This document shows, piece after piece, positions 18,910-28,806 of a stretch of DNA of 32,637 nt; the stretch's first letter is position 1; every line of letters starts with the position of its first letter. The DNA is from a bacterium (GTDB lineage: Bacteria; Pseudomonadota; Alphaproteobacteria; Rickettsiales; RI-342), in the NCBI GenBank assembly GCA_016124905.1, contig WGMV01000044.1, forward strand, positions 1-32,637, written 5' to 3'. The notes below the pieces were generated by a model. It had not been told where the DNA came from, made no database searches, and saw only the letters and a list, made by a program, of their open reading frames with translations. The position numbers were made by a program, and so were the translations under genes.

Positions 18910-18931
18910 GCTACGTTACTCACGTGACGAT

Positions 18932-18962
18932 AAAGGCCCGCCTTATGGCGGGCCTTTTTTTG
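18932..18962 (+). terminator. Strong intrinsic terminator after pal
   Basis: 11-bp stem AAAGGCCCGCC/GGCGGGCCTTT, loop TTAT, then a T-run. It isolates pal from cpoB. Confidence 0.9.
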
Positions 18963-18988
18963 TAGCCTTTGCTGGCTCGCGCTGCTCG
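18963..18988. repeat. Dispersed 26-bp intergenic repeat, copy 1
   Basis: TAGCC(T)TTGC(T)GGCTCGCGCTGCTCG matches 28774-28799 at 24 of 26 positions on the same strand. The following 120 bases continue as GC-rich short palindromes (for example GCGCC-AATA-GGCGC and CCATGC-TCC-GCATGG) with no open frame of note. The region 18963-19127 looks like a mosaic of small repeats rather than coding DNA. Confidence 0.55.
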
Positions 18989-19127
18989 CATACGCGCCAA
19001 TAAGGCGCGGGCCCTCAATATGACTGCCATGCTCCGCATGGAAGGGCCAGTCGCTGCGCTCCGCTTTTGGTTGGTTCGCTGTGCTCCAATCTTACTAAGA
19101 GGTAACTGGTTTTTTGATGTGGGGTTA

Positions 19128-19136
19128 TGCTATAGG
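19128..19136 (+). promoter_or_regulatory. Extended -10 promoter candidate for cpoB
   Basis: TGCTATAGG matches the TGn-TATAnn extended -10 pattern about 30 bases before the cpoB ATG. No good -35 is present. A promoter is needed here because pal ends in a strong terminator. Confidence 0.35.
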
Positions 19137-19167
19137 CTTGGCCTGACTTTCATTTGCCGGGGTTTTC

Positions 19168-20085
19168 ATGAAACGCATCCTGTCTGTGCTGCTGCTTGCT
19201 TCCACCGCCTTCACCGCGCCTGCGTTCGCGCAGAACTGGAACAGCGAACAGGCCGCCAAGCTGGAACGGCTTGAGCGCGACATGCAGGTGATGCAGCAAC
19301 AAGTCTACAAAGGGGGCGCCCGCCCGCCCGCAGGCAATGTGGCGGCTGCCAGCGGCAATTATGAAACCCGCCTGGCCGAGATTGAGGAACAGATGCGCCG
19401 GTTGAACGGCAAGATTGAGGAACTGCAATTCTCTCAAAGCCAGGCGAACCAGCAATTGCCTGCGCGCATCCAGCGGCTTGAGGATAAATTGCTGCAACTG
19501 GAACAGCAGCAGATGAATGGCGCGCGCCCGGCGGTAGTCGCCCCTACTCCGGCTCCGGCGCCTGCCGCCGCCCCCACCGCCGCCCCTGCTCCGGCTGCGA
19601 CGCCTGCCACCGCTCCGGCCAATAATGCAGCTGCAGCCGCTGCTGCTGCGGCAGGTGCGCCCGCCCCCGCCACGCCAGCGGTTGCCGCCACACCAAGCAC
19701 GGCGGCGCAAACGGAATATCACCAGGCATTCCAGCTGCTGAACCAGGCACGCTTCCAGGAAGCCCGCACCATGCTGCAGGGCTTCACGCAGAAATACCCG
19801 AACGATCCCTTGATCGGGAATGCCTATTACTGGCTGGGGGAAACCTTTTATGTGGAAAAGGATTATCCGAAAGCCATGGATAATTTCCGCAAGGGCTATG
19901 AGGCTTCGCCCGAAGGGCAAAAGGCATCCGACAACCTGCTGAAGCTGGGCCTGTCTCTGTCGGCACTCAATAAAACGACCGAAGCCTGCGTGGTTTACAA
20001 CCAGCTCGGCAAGCGCTTCCCGAACCTGACCGGCGCCGTGCGGCAGAAGCTGGACCAGGAGAAGCTGCGGCTTTCCTGTCAGTAG
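19168..20085 (+). CDS. cpoB: Cell division coordinator CpoB (YbgF)
   Basis: A 305-aa periplasmic protein that in E. coli links Tol energy to septal peptidoglycan synthesis. Signal peptide MKRILSVLLLASTAFTAPAFA. A coiled-coil region that trimerises in the family spans about 26-115 (KLERLERDMQVMQQQ, RLAEIEEQMRRLNGKIEELQ). A long Ala/Pro linker follows (about 120-180, unusually rich in PAPAPAA-like repeats), then a TPR domain (about 185-300) with YHQAFQLLNQARFQEA and GNAYYWLGETFYVEKDY. Stop codon directly abuts the tilS ATG. The Ala/Pro linker is the most likely place for length variation between strains. Confidence 0.93.
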   Translation: MKRILSVLLLASTAFTAPAFAQNWNSEQAAKLERLERDMQVMQQQVYKGGARPPAGNVAAASGNYETRLAEIEEQMRRLNGKIEELQFSQSQANQQLPARIQRLEDKLLQLEQQQMNGARPAVVAPTPAPAPAAAPTAAPAPAATPATAPANNAAAAAAAAAGAPAPATPAVAATPSTAAQTEYHQAFQLLNQARFQEARTMLQGFTQKYPNDPLIGNAYYWLGETFYVEKDYPKAMDNFRKGYEASPEGQKASDNLLKLGLSLSALNKTTEACVVYNQLGKRFPNLTGAVRQKLDQEKLRLSCQ

Positions 20086-21412
20086 ATGATGCAGGCGCGT
20101 TTCGACGCAAGCTTGAGGGCCATCGGCGGGTTTGAATCCCCTCCCCGTATTGCCGTGGCGGTTTCCGGCGGGCCGGACAGCACGGCGCTGGCGTTGCTCG
20201 CGCATGCCTGGACACAGGAGCGGGGCGGGCATGTCATCGCCCTTACCGTGGACCATGGGTTGCGAATCGAATCCGCCGATGAGGCCAGGCAGATTCATGG
20301 CTGGATGGAGGCGCGGGGTATCCCGCATCATGTGCTGGCCTGGCAAGGCGACAAACCCGCAAGCAATATTCAGGAAGCCGCGCGCGAGGCGCGTTACCGC
20401 CTGATGGAAGCATTCTGCCGGGAGCACAACATCCCGCATCTCTTGACCGGGCATCAGCGGGACGACCAGACCGAAAGCTTCTGGCTGCGGCTTGCGCGTG
20501 GCAGCGGCGCCCTGGGGCTGGCCTGCATGCCGGCCGTTCATTATCTGAAACATGCGCGGGTGGTCAGGCCCCTGCTCGGCATGGAAAAAAACGCGCTGCA
20601 GGCATGGCTGCAGGAACAGGGGCAAGGCTGGATCGAGGACCCTTCCAACCAATCAGACCGGTATAACCGCTCCAAGCTGCGCAAGCTTCAGCCCTGGCTT
20701 GCGGAACAGGGTTTTACCGCCGCACGTCTAGCCGCCACCATTGAAAGCCTTGGCGATGCGCGGGAGATTCTGGAACAGCATCGGGCACAAGCGGCGGTGC
20801 ACTCCATACGTTATCATCCGGGCGGATTCGCCACACTGCATATGCCCGCATGGGAGGGGCTGAACCGTTCCGTTGCGGTTCAGCTGCTTATGCGGCTGGC
20901 CATGGTCATCGGCGGACAGGACACGCCGCCGCGTTATGAGGATGCCGCGCGGCTGCACGCGCGGATGCGGCAGCAGGAAAGCTCTACCCTGCATGGCATG
21001 CAGGCCACCTGGCACGAGTCGGCGGGGACCTGGCTGTTTCTGCGCGAGGCATCGCGCCAGCAGGGGGCCGTTGCCATCGGCGAAGGCGTGGTGTGGGATG
21101 GACGTGTGGAGGCGCGACCCGTTACCCCGGAACATCGCCACTGGCAGATCGGCCCCGCCACGACGGAGGCGATTAAACATGCACGCGAATCAAAGGACTG
21201 GCAACGGCACCCATGGAGAGCTTATGGAAACGCGGTGCTGGCCTCCCTTCCCTGCGTGATTGACCTTGAAGGAAGGCAATTGCTGCCCCATATTTCCACT
21301 CATGGCATAACGTCTGAGTTCGCGCTCCTGCCGGTGCTTCGCCCCTATGCGGCGCAGCCACTTTGCAACGGGCCGTTTGTTAGCCACCATACTCTGATGG
21401 AGTCCGCGTCGT

Positions 21413-21432
<20 letters not shown>
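20086..21432 (+). CDS. tilS: tRNA(Ile)-lysidine synthetase
   Basis: A 448-aa enzyme that attaches lysine to C34 of the tRNA-Ile with CAT anticodon, using ATP, so that it reads AUA. The N-terminal PP-loop [14 protein letters not shown] (25-38) binds ATP. Also present are VDHGLR (the family motif after the P-loop), the [26 protein letters not shown] block, and [17 protein letters not shown] near 186, all TilS signatures. Two ATG codons (20086 and 20089) follow the cpoB stop directly; the first is used here. The 3' end overlaps ftsH by 20 bases, indicating coupled translation. Essential in most bacteria. Confidence 0.95.
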
Positions 21433-23410
<1,978 letters not shown>

Positions 23411-23413
23411 GCC

Positions 23414-24781
23414 GTGATCAAAGCGCCCAAGCGTCATTATTTCGGCACGGACGGGATTCGCGGCAAGGCCAACCAATCGCCCGTGACGGCGGAAATCGCC
23501 CTCAAGGTCGGCATGGCGGCGGGGGCGTTTTTCCGCCGGGGCAACCACCGGCACCGCGTGGTGATTGCCAAGGATACGCGCCTTTCGGGGTACCTGATTG
23601 AACCAGCGCTGACGGCGGGGTTTGTCGCAGTGGGAATGGATGTGATCCTGGTGGGGCCAATGCCGACGCCGGCGGTGGCCATGCTGGTGAAATCCCTCCG
23701 CGCGGATTTGGGGGTGATGATCTCGGCTTCGCATAATCCTTATGACGATAACGGCATCAAGCTGTTTGGCCCGGACGGCTACAAGCTCAGCGACGAGGAT
23801 GAGATGCAGATCGAGGCGCTGATGGCGGGCGACCTGGATGATTACCGCGTGGTGGGCGACCGGCTTGGCCGCGCGAAGCGCCTGGAAGATGCGCCGGGGC
23901 GCTATATCGAATATGTGAAGGCGACCTTCCCGAAGGATATGCGCCTGGACGGCATGAAAGTGGTGCTGGATTGTGCCAATGGCGCGGCCTACCGCGTGGC
24001 GCCGGTGGTGCTGTGGGAACTGGGGGCGGAAGTGATTTCCATCGGAGTGAAGCCTGACGGCACCAACATCAATAAGGATTGCGGCTCAACTCACCCTGCC
24101 CCGCTGCAGGCCGCCGTGCGTGAGCATGGGGCCGACCTTGGCATCGCGCTGGATGGCGATGCCGACCGGCTCATCATGTGCGATGAGGAAGGCGAATTGG
24201 TGGATGGCGACCAGTTGCTCGCGATGGTCACCAGCATGATGCATAAGCGAGGGCAACTGAAAGGCGGGGGCGTGGTTTCCACCGTTATGGCGAACCTGGG
24301 CTTTGAGGATTACATCAAACAGCTGGGGCTGGCGCTGCATCGTACGGCGGTGGGCGACCGCTATGTGATGCAGAAAATGCGGGAATCCGGCTGCAATATC
24401 GGCGGGGAACCGTCGGGGCATATCATCCTTTCCGACCATACCACGACGGGGGATGGGCTGCTGGCGGCGCTTCAGGTGCTGGCCATGGTGCGGTATCAGC
24501 AGGCGGAAAGCCAGCTCCAAGCTCAAACTGGGGCGCTTAGGCCCTTTATCCCCGTGCCGCAGACGCTGATTAACATCCCCACCCGGGATTTGGACGAAAA
24601 AGGCAAAAAAGCCTTGGAAAACAAAGTGGAAGATGTCAGCCAGCTGTTTGGCGAGCGCGGCATGGTGGTGATGCGCCCCTCCGGCACGGAGCCGCTGGTG
24701 CGCGTGATGCTGCAATGCAAGGATGCCGGGCTGTTTGAGGAAGGAATCAAGGCCGTGCGCAAGGCGGCGGGGCTGGCGTAA
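23414..24781 (+). CDS. glmM: Phosphoglucosamine mutase
   Basis: A 455-aa enzyme converting glucosamine-6-phosphate to glucosamine-1-phosphate for peptidoglycan and LPS synthesis. The active-site phosphoserine loop is ISASHNP (103-109; Ser106 matches E. coli Ser102). The magnesium loop is DGDADR (247-252), and the sugar-binding GGEPSGH and the C-terminal phosphate-binding [11 protein letters not shown] are present. The start is GTG 23414, 3 bases after ftsH. folP, which often sits between ftsH and glmM in other proteobacteria, is absent here. Last gene of the long plus-strand cluster; no clear terminator seen after it. Confidence 0.97.
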   Translation: MIKAPKRHYFGTDGIRGKANQSPVTAEIALKVGMAAGAFFRRGNHRHRVVIAKDTRLSGYLIEPALTAGFVAVGMDVILVGPMPTPAVAMLVKSLRADLGVMISASHNPYDDNGIKLFGPDGYKLSDEDEMQIEALMAGDLDDYRVVGDRLGRAKRLEDAPGRYIEYVKATFPKDMRLDGMKVVLDCANGAAYRVAPVVLWELGAEVISIGVKPDGTNINKDCGSTHPAPLQAAVREHGADLGIALDGDADRLIMCDEEGELVDGDQLLAMVTSMMHKRGQLKGGGVVSTVMANLGFEDYIKQLGLALHRTAVGDRYVMQKMRESGCNIGGEPSGHIILSDHTTTGDGLLAALQVLAMVRYQQAESQLQAQTGALRPFIPVPQTLINIPTRDLDEKGKKALENKVEDVSQLFGERGMVVMRPSGTEPLVRVMLQCKDAGLFEEGIKAVRKAAGLA

Positions 24782-24819
24782 AACAACCTGGGCGTGTTTC
24801 GTAAAAGTTTAACATGGAC

Positions 24820-24834
24820 ATGGGATTATCCCAT
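24820..24834. promoter_or_regulatory. Short perfect palindrome before the 115-aa gene
   Basis: ATGGGAT-T-ATCCCAT, 7-bp arms with a single central base, 20 bases before the ATG at 24855. A possible operator overlapping the start region of transcription; no known regulator can be assigned. Confidence 0.3.
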
Positions 24835-24854
24835 CATTCATATGTGAGGCAATT

Positions 24855-25202
24855 ATGAGTGTTGTTATTACCAATAAGCTTGTTATTGGCAGCGAGCACG
24901 AAGCCGTGGTGCAGTTTTATGTACAGGCTTCCCCCGAAATAGACCTGGAAAATGTTCGGGATAAAGCGATTATCAACATCTCAAACCTTGCAGCCACGGC
25001 AGCGACGGCCATGGGCTCTTCGGACAGGATCAAAATCTCTGTTACAGCGGAACCTGGAGAAGCCGTAGATGGCGGTGATCGCCTGGTAGTAAAATTTACC
25101 TGCGAAACTAAGGCATTTGACCAGACCCTTTGCCATAGCTTTGCCGATAAGGCACAGCAATATCTGCAGGATTGCGGCGCCGCCCTGGGTGCTGGCGTCT
25201 AG
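24855..25202 (+). CDS. Hypothetical protein, 115 aa
   Basis: No family recognised. Small, soluble and acidic, no signal peptide or membrane helix. It starts MSVVITNKLVIGSEHEAVVQ and has alternating hydrophobic residues suggesting beta strands (IKISVTAEP, DRLVVKFTCET) plus a helix near the end (CHSFADKAQQYLQDCG). Three Cys. A GAGGC ribosome-binding site precedes the ATG. It lies 73 bases after glmM and 70 bases before the large coiled-coil gene on the same strand. It could form a unit with the latter, although an AT-rich promoter-like stretch separates them. Confidence 0.7.
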   Translation: MSVVITNKLVIGSEHEAVVQFYVQASPEIDLENVRDKAIINISNLAATAATAMGSSDRIKISVTAEPGEAVDGGDRLVVKFTCETKAFDQTLCHSFADKAQQYLQDCGAALGAGV

Positions 25203-25235
25203 CTTGCCCTTAACTTTTATTAAATAATTGATTAA

Positions 25236-25241
25236 TATACT
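25236..25241 (+). promoter_or_regulatory. Candidate -10 box for the 823-aa gene
   Basis: TATACT in a strongly AT-rich stretch (25203-25260). The -35 region is unclear. If used, the transcript would begin near 25248, downstream of the TTG at 25228, which supports ATG 25273 as the true start of the next gene. Confidence 0.3.
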
Positions 25242-25272
25242 GCTCAAAATTTTACCATTATACGAGCAGCAC

Positions 25273-27744
25273 ATGGCAAGCCTTAAGCACCTCGATTCCG
25301 GCAAGCGCATCATCACCGCCATCAATTACGCCTGCACCCATGGGGTGTTGCCGGAAGAACAGCAGATCAACAGCATCGATACCCAGCCGGAATATATCCG
25401 CTATCAACTGGACCAGTTGAAAAGCACTGTTATGGATGTGCTGGAAAAGGTGACGCTGAAGCAGCCGCGCGCTAACCTTACGGATGCCATCCGCAAGCGT
25501 CAGGGGCTTCCACCGCTGCAGGAAGAAGTCAGAGGCCCTAACCTTGAATGGCTGAAGGACAAGGGCAATGCCGAACGGGTGCTGCGCACCATCAAGGCTA
25601 CCTGCGAAGGCCGCAAATCCGAGATCAATGCGGAGATTCTCTCTCTCAAGCAGAACGAGGAATATGCCGCCCTGTTGTATGAACGCGACGGGCTGGCGAA
25701 AGAAGTGGAACGCTTTGAAGGCAAAGCAACCGCACCCAAAGGGAGCCCCCCTTCCAAAACCGGCGGTGAAATCGAAGCATTGAACAATGCCAATCAACCA
25801 TTGCAGCTGAAGCTTTATTATCTGCAGATGAAAGCCTGGGGGGAAATTCAGGCCAAGCCGCTGCGCGAAACCGAACTGCAGAAGGCATTTAAGGTATTTC
25901 AAAAGCACCTGGAGACAAATGCCTCCTATCCTTATGACGATGCCGAACTTAAGGCCGCCCTGGCGGAAGCAGGCAAAACCGTGGCCCCTATCGGCATGCT
26001 GGATGATGCTTTTGAGCTGGATGTGATCGTCAAAAAGCCTCGTTTCGGCATTGGTAAAACGACGACGGAGGAACGCTGGATCCCTAGTACGACGACGGTT
26101 ACCGGCATTGAGGTTTTAACAAAGAGTGCCGCAGCAACCCCTGTCAGCATTCCATTCCTGTCGGCTGCCCAGCGCAGTGCGCTGGAACCTTATGCCGAAT
26201 CCTACGGCGTGGTGAATGACGAGCAGGAAAAAATCGGCGATAGGCTGGACGAACGAACCAAAACCTACCTGGATGTGGATGCGCGTTATCGGGCAGCCGC
26301 TGCAAAAGTGGAATCCCACCCCAATACCAACCGCATCCGTGACCTGGAGGTGCTGAAGGAACATTACAGCGATGTGGCCTCTTCCATCACCGCTTTCATG
26401 CAGAAAGAAGAAAAAGACACCTATGGCAAAGTGACGAAGCCGGGCGGTGATTTTGGCCAGTATCAAGAGCAGAGCGGCCTGGAGAAAAACTACCGCAACC
26501 TGCTCAATGACAGAAATAAGGCCGAAGGCGTCAAGAAGGAATGGGAAGGCAAGAAAAGCGAGATTGAAAAAGAAATCGCGGCACGCCGGGAAGCCCTTTA
26601 TTCCGCTGAACAGGACCTGAATCGCCGTAATGACGATATCCGCAATGCGCAGATCACGATCGAAAAGCTGGAGAATGACAAAGCATCCCTGCTGCCGGAC
26701 GATGCGGACGGCCGGACGCGGATCGACCATGAAATCCAAGCGCTGCAGGACAGCATTGCCGATAACAAGGGCGTGATCGGTGAAAAAGGCCGGAATGAAC
26801 GAACCGGCACGCTTCAAGCCATTATCAGCTCCTGCAATGAATTCATTGAGCGTAAAGAAAAAGAGCTTGGTGTGAAAGACAGCACCGGCAAGGATACGAA
26901 CCCCAATAGCGTGGGCAATAAAATCGCCGCGCAGGAATCCGCGCTCAAGAAACTGGGAGAGCAGATCACCTCGGCGGAAAACGAAATCCGCGACAATATC
27001 GCCAAATCCTATAACGCCTATCAGGGCATCATCCATCTCATCAACCAGTTCGGCGACCCCGCCACGGGCGTGCATGCGCGGGATGTGGAGTTCTCACGGC
27101 CCAAGCTGCCGGGACGCAAGGCGCGCGACCAGATCAAGACCGATGTGGCCACCTCCGTGCCCGTGCTGACCAATGTGGTGCAGATCGTCGGCAATATACC
27201 CAAGGTGCTGACGGGCGCCGCCACGTTGAACCCGGCCGGGCTGCTTTCCGTCCCCGTGACGGCGGTGCCACTGGCGATGAACCATTTCTCCGATACGCTC
27301 CGCAACCCGGATGCGCATAAGGTGACGCACAAGGAAGTGCTGATTCGCGGCATACGCGACGGCGCCACGCTTGCTGGGGGTGCCGCGGTACTGGCCGGTA
27401 CGGTGCTTTCGGGCGGCGGGCTGCTGCCGGTGCTGCTGGTCGGCGGCGCGGGCCTGGCCGCATTCGGCACGGCGCAGAAGGAAAGCCGCGACCGTATCGG
27501 CAAATTCTCGGATTATAACCTGAAGGTGGGCGCTATTGAAGCGGACGAGCTTGCCGAGAATATGGACAAAGTCTTTGGCAATTTGAGCAAGGACAAGGTG
27601 AAGTCCGAAAAGCAGGTGACGGAAACCTTGCGGAAGCTCTCCGAAGAAACCAACCTCAAGGTTATGGACGGCGCGCTTACGGCCAGTGGCGAGGCAGAGA
27701 AAGCCGCGGCCAAAGGTACGGATGCCGCCAAAACTACCCCGTAA
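25273..27744 (+). CDS. Large hypothetical coiled-coil protein with hydrophobic C-terminal segments, 823 aa
   Basis: No family recognised. The frame is open from TTG 25228, but ATG 25273 is preferred because the upstream part overlaps a promoter-like AT-rich stretch. No signal peptide. The body (about residues 60-590) is rich in Lys, Glu, Ala and Gln with long helical stretches typical of coiled coil (KGSEIEKEIAARREAL-type segments; ERKEKELG; ALKKLGEQITSAENEIRD). Two hydrophobic stretches follow, about 625-665 (VPVLTNVVQIVGNIPKVL, LLSVPVTAVPLAM) and about 697-733 (Gly/Ala/Leu-rich, GGAAVLAGTVL, LLPVLLVGGAGLAAFG), and then a charged tail. This layout suggests a membrane-associated or membrane-inserting protein. 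It overlaps the convergent oxidoreductase gene tail-to-tail by 11 bases. Could be a secreted effector or structural protein; nothing in the sequence decides. Confidence 0.82.
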   Translation: MASLKHLDSGKRIITAINYACTHGVLPEEQQINSIDTQPEYIRYQLDQLKSTVMDVLEKVTLKQPRANLTDAIRKRQGLPPLQEEVRGPNLEWLKDKGNAERVLRTIKATCEGRKSEINAEILSLKQNEEYAALLYERDGLAKEVERFEGKATAPKGSPPSKTGGEIEALNNANQPLQLKLYYLQMKAWGEIQAKPLRETELQKAFKVFQKHLETNASYPYDDAELKAALAEAGKTVAPIGMLDDAFELDVIVKKPRFGIGKTTTEERWIPSTTTVTGIEVLTKSAAATPVSIPFLSAAQRSALEPYAESYGVVNDEQEKIGDRLDERTKTYLDVDARYRAAAAKVESHPNTNRIRDLEVLKEHYSDVASSITAFMQKEEKDTYGKVTKPGGDFGQYQEQSGLEKNYRNLLNDRNKAEGVKKEWEGKKSEIEKEIAARREALYSAEQDLNRRNDDIRNAQITIEKLENDKASLLPDDADGRTRIDHEIQALQDSIADNKGVIGEKGRNERTGTLQAIISSCNEFIERKEKELGVKDSTGKDTNPNSVGNKIAAQESALKKLGEQITSAENEIRDNIAKSYNAYQGIIHLINQFGDPATGVHARDVEFSRPKLPGRKARDQIKTDVATSVPVLTNVVQIVGNIPKVLTGAATLNPAGLLSVPVTAVPLAMNHFSDTLRNPDAHKVTHKEVLIRGIRDGATLAGGAAVLAGTVLSGGGLLPVLLVGGAGLAAFGTAQKESRDRIGKFSDYNLKVGAIEADELAENMDKVFGNLSKDKVKSEKQVTETLRKLSEETNLKVMDGALTASGEAEKAAAKGTDAAKTTP

Positions 27745-28714
27745 CCAATACCACCGAGCCTTTGGTTTTGCCCTGCTCAAGCTCCATCAGGGCCTGGGCG
27801 GCGTCTTCGAGCTTGTAACTGTGGTGCACGTGCAGCCTTAAAAAACGCGCCAGGATCATGTCGAACAATTCGACCGCCGAGAAGGCATATTCATCGGCAT
27901 CGGCCTTGTAATCGAACAGGGTCGGCCGCGTCATGAAGAGTGAGCCTTTATCGCGCAGCAGCCCCAAATCAACGGGTGGCACCGGGCCTGAGGCCTGGCC
28001 GTAGCTGACGAACATGCCGAAACGGCCAAGGCTGTTCAGCGAGGTCTCGAAGGTGGTTTTGCCGATGCCGTCATAGACGACGTTGACGCCCTTGCCGCCG
28101 GTGAAGTCCTTGATCTTCTGAAGGACATCCTCGGTTTTGTAATTGATGACCAGGGCTGCGCCGAGATCTTCCACCATCTTCTTTTTATCGTCGCTGCCCA
28201 CGGTGCCGATGACCTTGGCGCCAAGGTAACGGCCCCACTGCACCAGCAGGTTGCCCACACCACCGGCGGCGGCATGCACCAGCATGGTGGTCTGGTCGTT
28301 GACGATATAGGTGCGGCGAAGCAGGAAATGCGCCGTCATGCCCTTGAGGAAGGTGGCCGCGACCTGCTCGTTGGCGAGGCCGCCCGGGATTCGCACCAGA
28401 AATTTCTCAGGGATACAGCGGTATTCGGAATAGGCGCCGAGCGGGCCCATGCAATAGGCCACGCGATCGCCCACTTTGGCGTTTTTGACGCCCTTGCCAA
28501 GGCGGATGACCACGCCGACAGCTTCCACGCCCGGGGTGAAGGGCATTTCCGGCGCCTTGTAGGTGCCGTTGCGGTAATAGATATCGATGAAATTGACGCC
28601 GATGGCCGCGTGCTTGATGAGTACCTCGCCCTCTTTGGGTTCCAGCGCGGGAACCTCCTCCCATTGCATGACCTCGGGACCGCCGGGTTTATGGATGCGT
28701 ATGGCTTTGGGCAT
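27734..28714 (-). CDS. NADPH:quinone oxidoreductase, zinc-independent MDR family (Qor-like)
   Basis: A 326-aa medium-chain dehydrogenase/reductase. The N-terminal GroES-like domain begins MPKAIRIHKPGGPEVMQWEE and carries NFIDIYYRNG and the GVEAVG signature. The Rossmann domain has the NADP loop AAAGGVG (148-154), typical of quinone oxidoreductase/zeta-crystallin, and VYDGIGKTTFE. The Cys/His zinc ligands of alcohol dehydrogenases are absent. It likely reduces quinones or reactive enones with NADPH in the cytosol. Strong CAGGAG ribosome-binding site before ATG 28714. It sits in the same direction as xseA, 92 bases after it, so co-transcription is possible. Confidence 0.92.
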   Translation of the reverse strand: MPKAIRIHKPGGPEVMQWEEVPALEPKEGEVLIKHAAIGVNFIDIYYRNGTYKAPEMPFTPGVEAVGVVIRLGKGVKNAKVGDRVAYCMGPLGAYSEYRCIPEKFLVRIPGGLANEQVAATFLKGMTAHFLLRRTYIVNDQTTMLVHAAAGGVGNLLVQWGRYLGAKVIGTVGSDDKKKMVEDLGAALVINYKTEDVLQKIKDFTGGKGVNVVYDGIGKTTFETSLNSLGRFGMFVSYGQASGPVPPVDLGLLRDKGSLFMTRPTLFDYKADADEYAFSAVELFDMILARFLRLHVHHSYKLEDAAQALMELEQGKTKGSVVLVTG

Positions 28715-28773
28715 GGTAACACTCCTGTATTGGCACCATGTGTACCGCGCCGGGTTTTAAGAGTCGATTAATT

Positions 28774-28799
28774 TAGCCCTTGCCGGCTCGCGCTGCTCG
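28774..28799. repeat. Dispersed 26-bp intergenic repeat, copy 2
   Basis: Matches 18963-18988 at 24 of 26 positions, ending GGCTCGCGCTGCTCG. It lies in the 92-base gap between xseA and the quinone oxidoreductase gene. Confidence 0.55.
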
Positions 28800-28806
28800 T
28801 TGCTGG

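Noticed and set aside
19150-20652. 500-codon minus-strand frame across cpoB and tilS
   Set aside because: Shadow of the Ala/Pro-rich cpoB and of tilS. The Gly/Arg/Ser runs are just the complement of the linker repeats.
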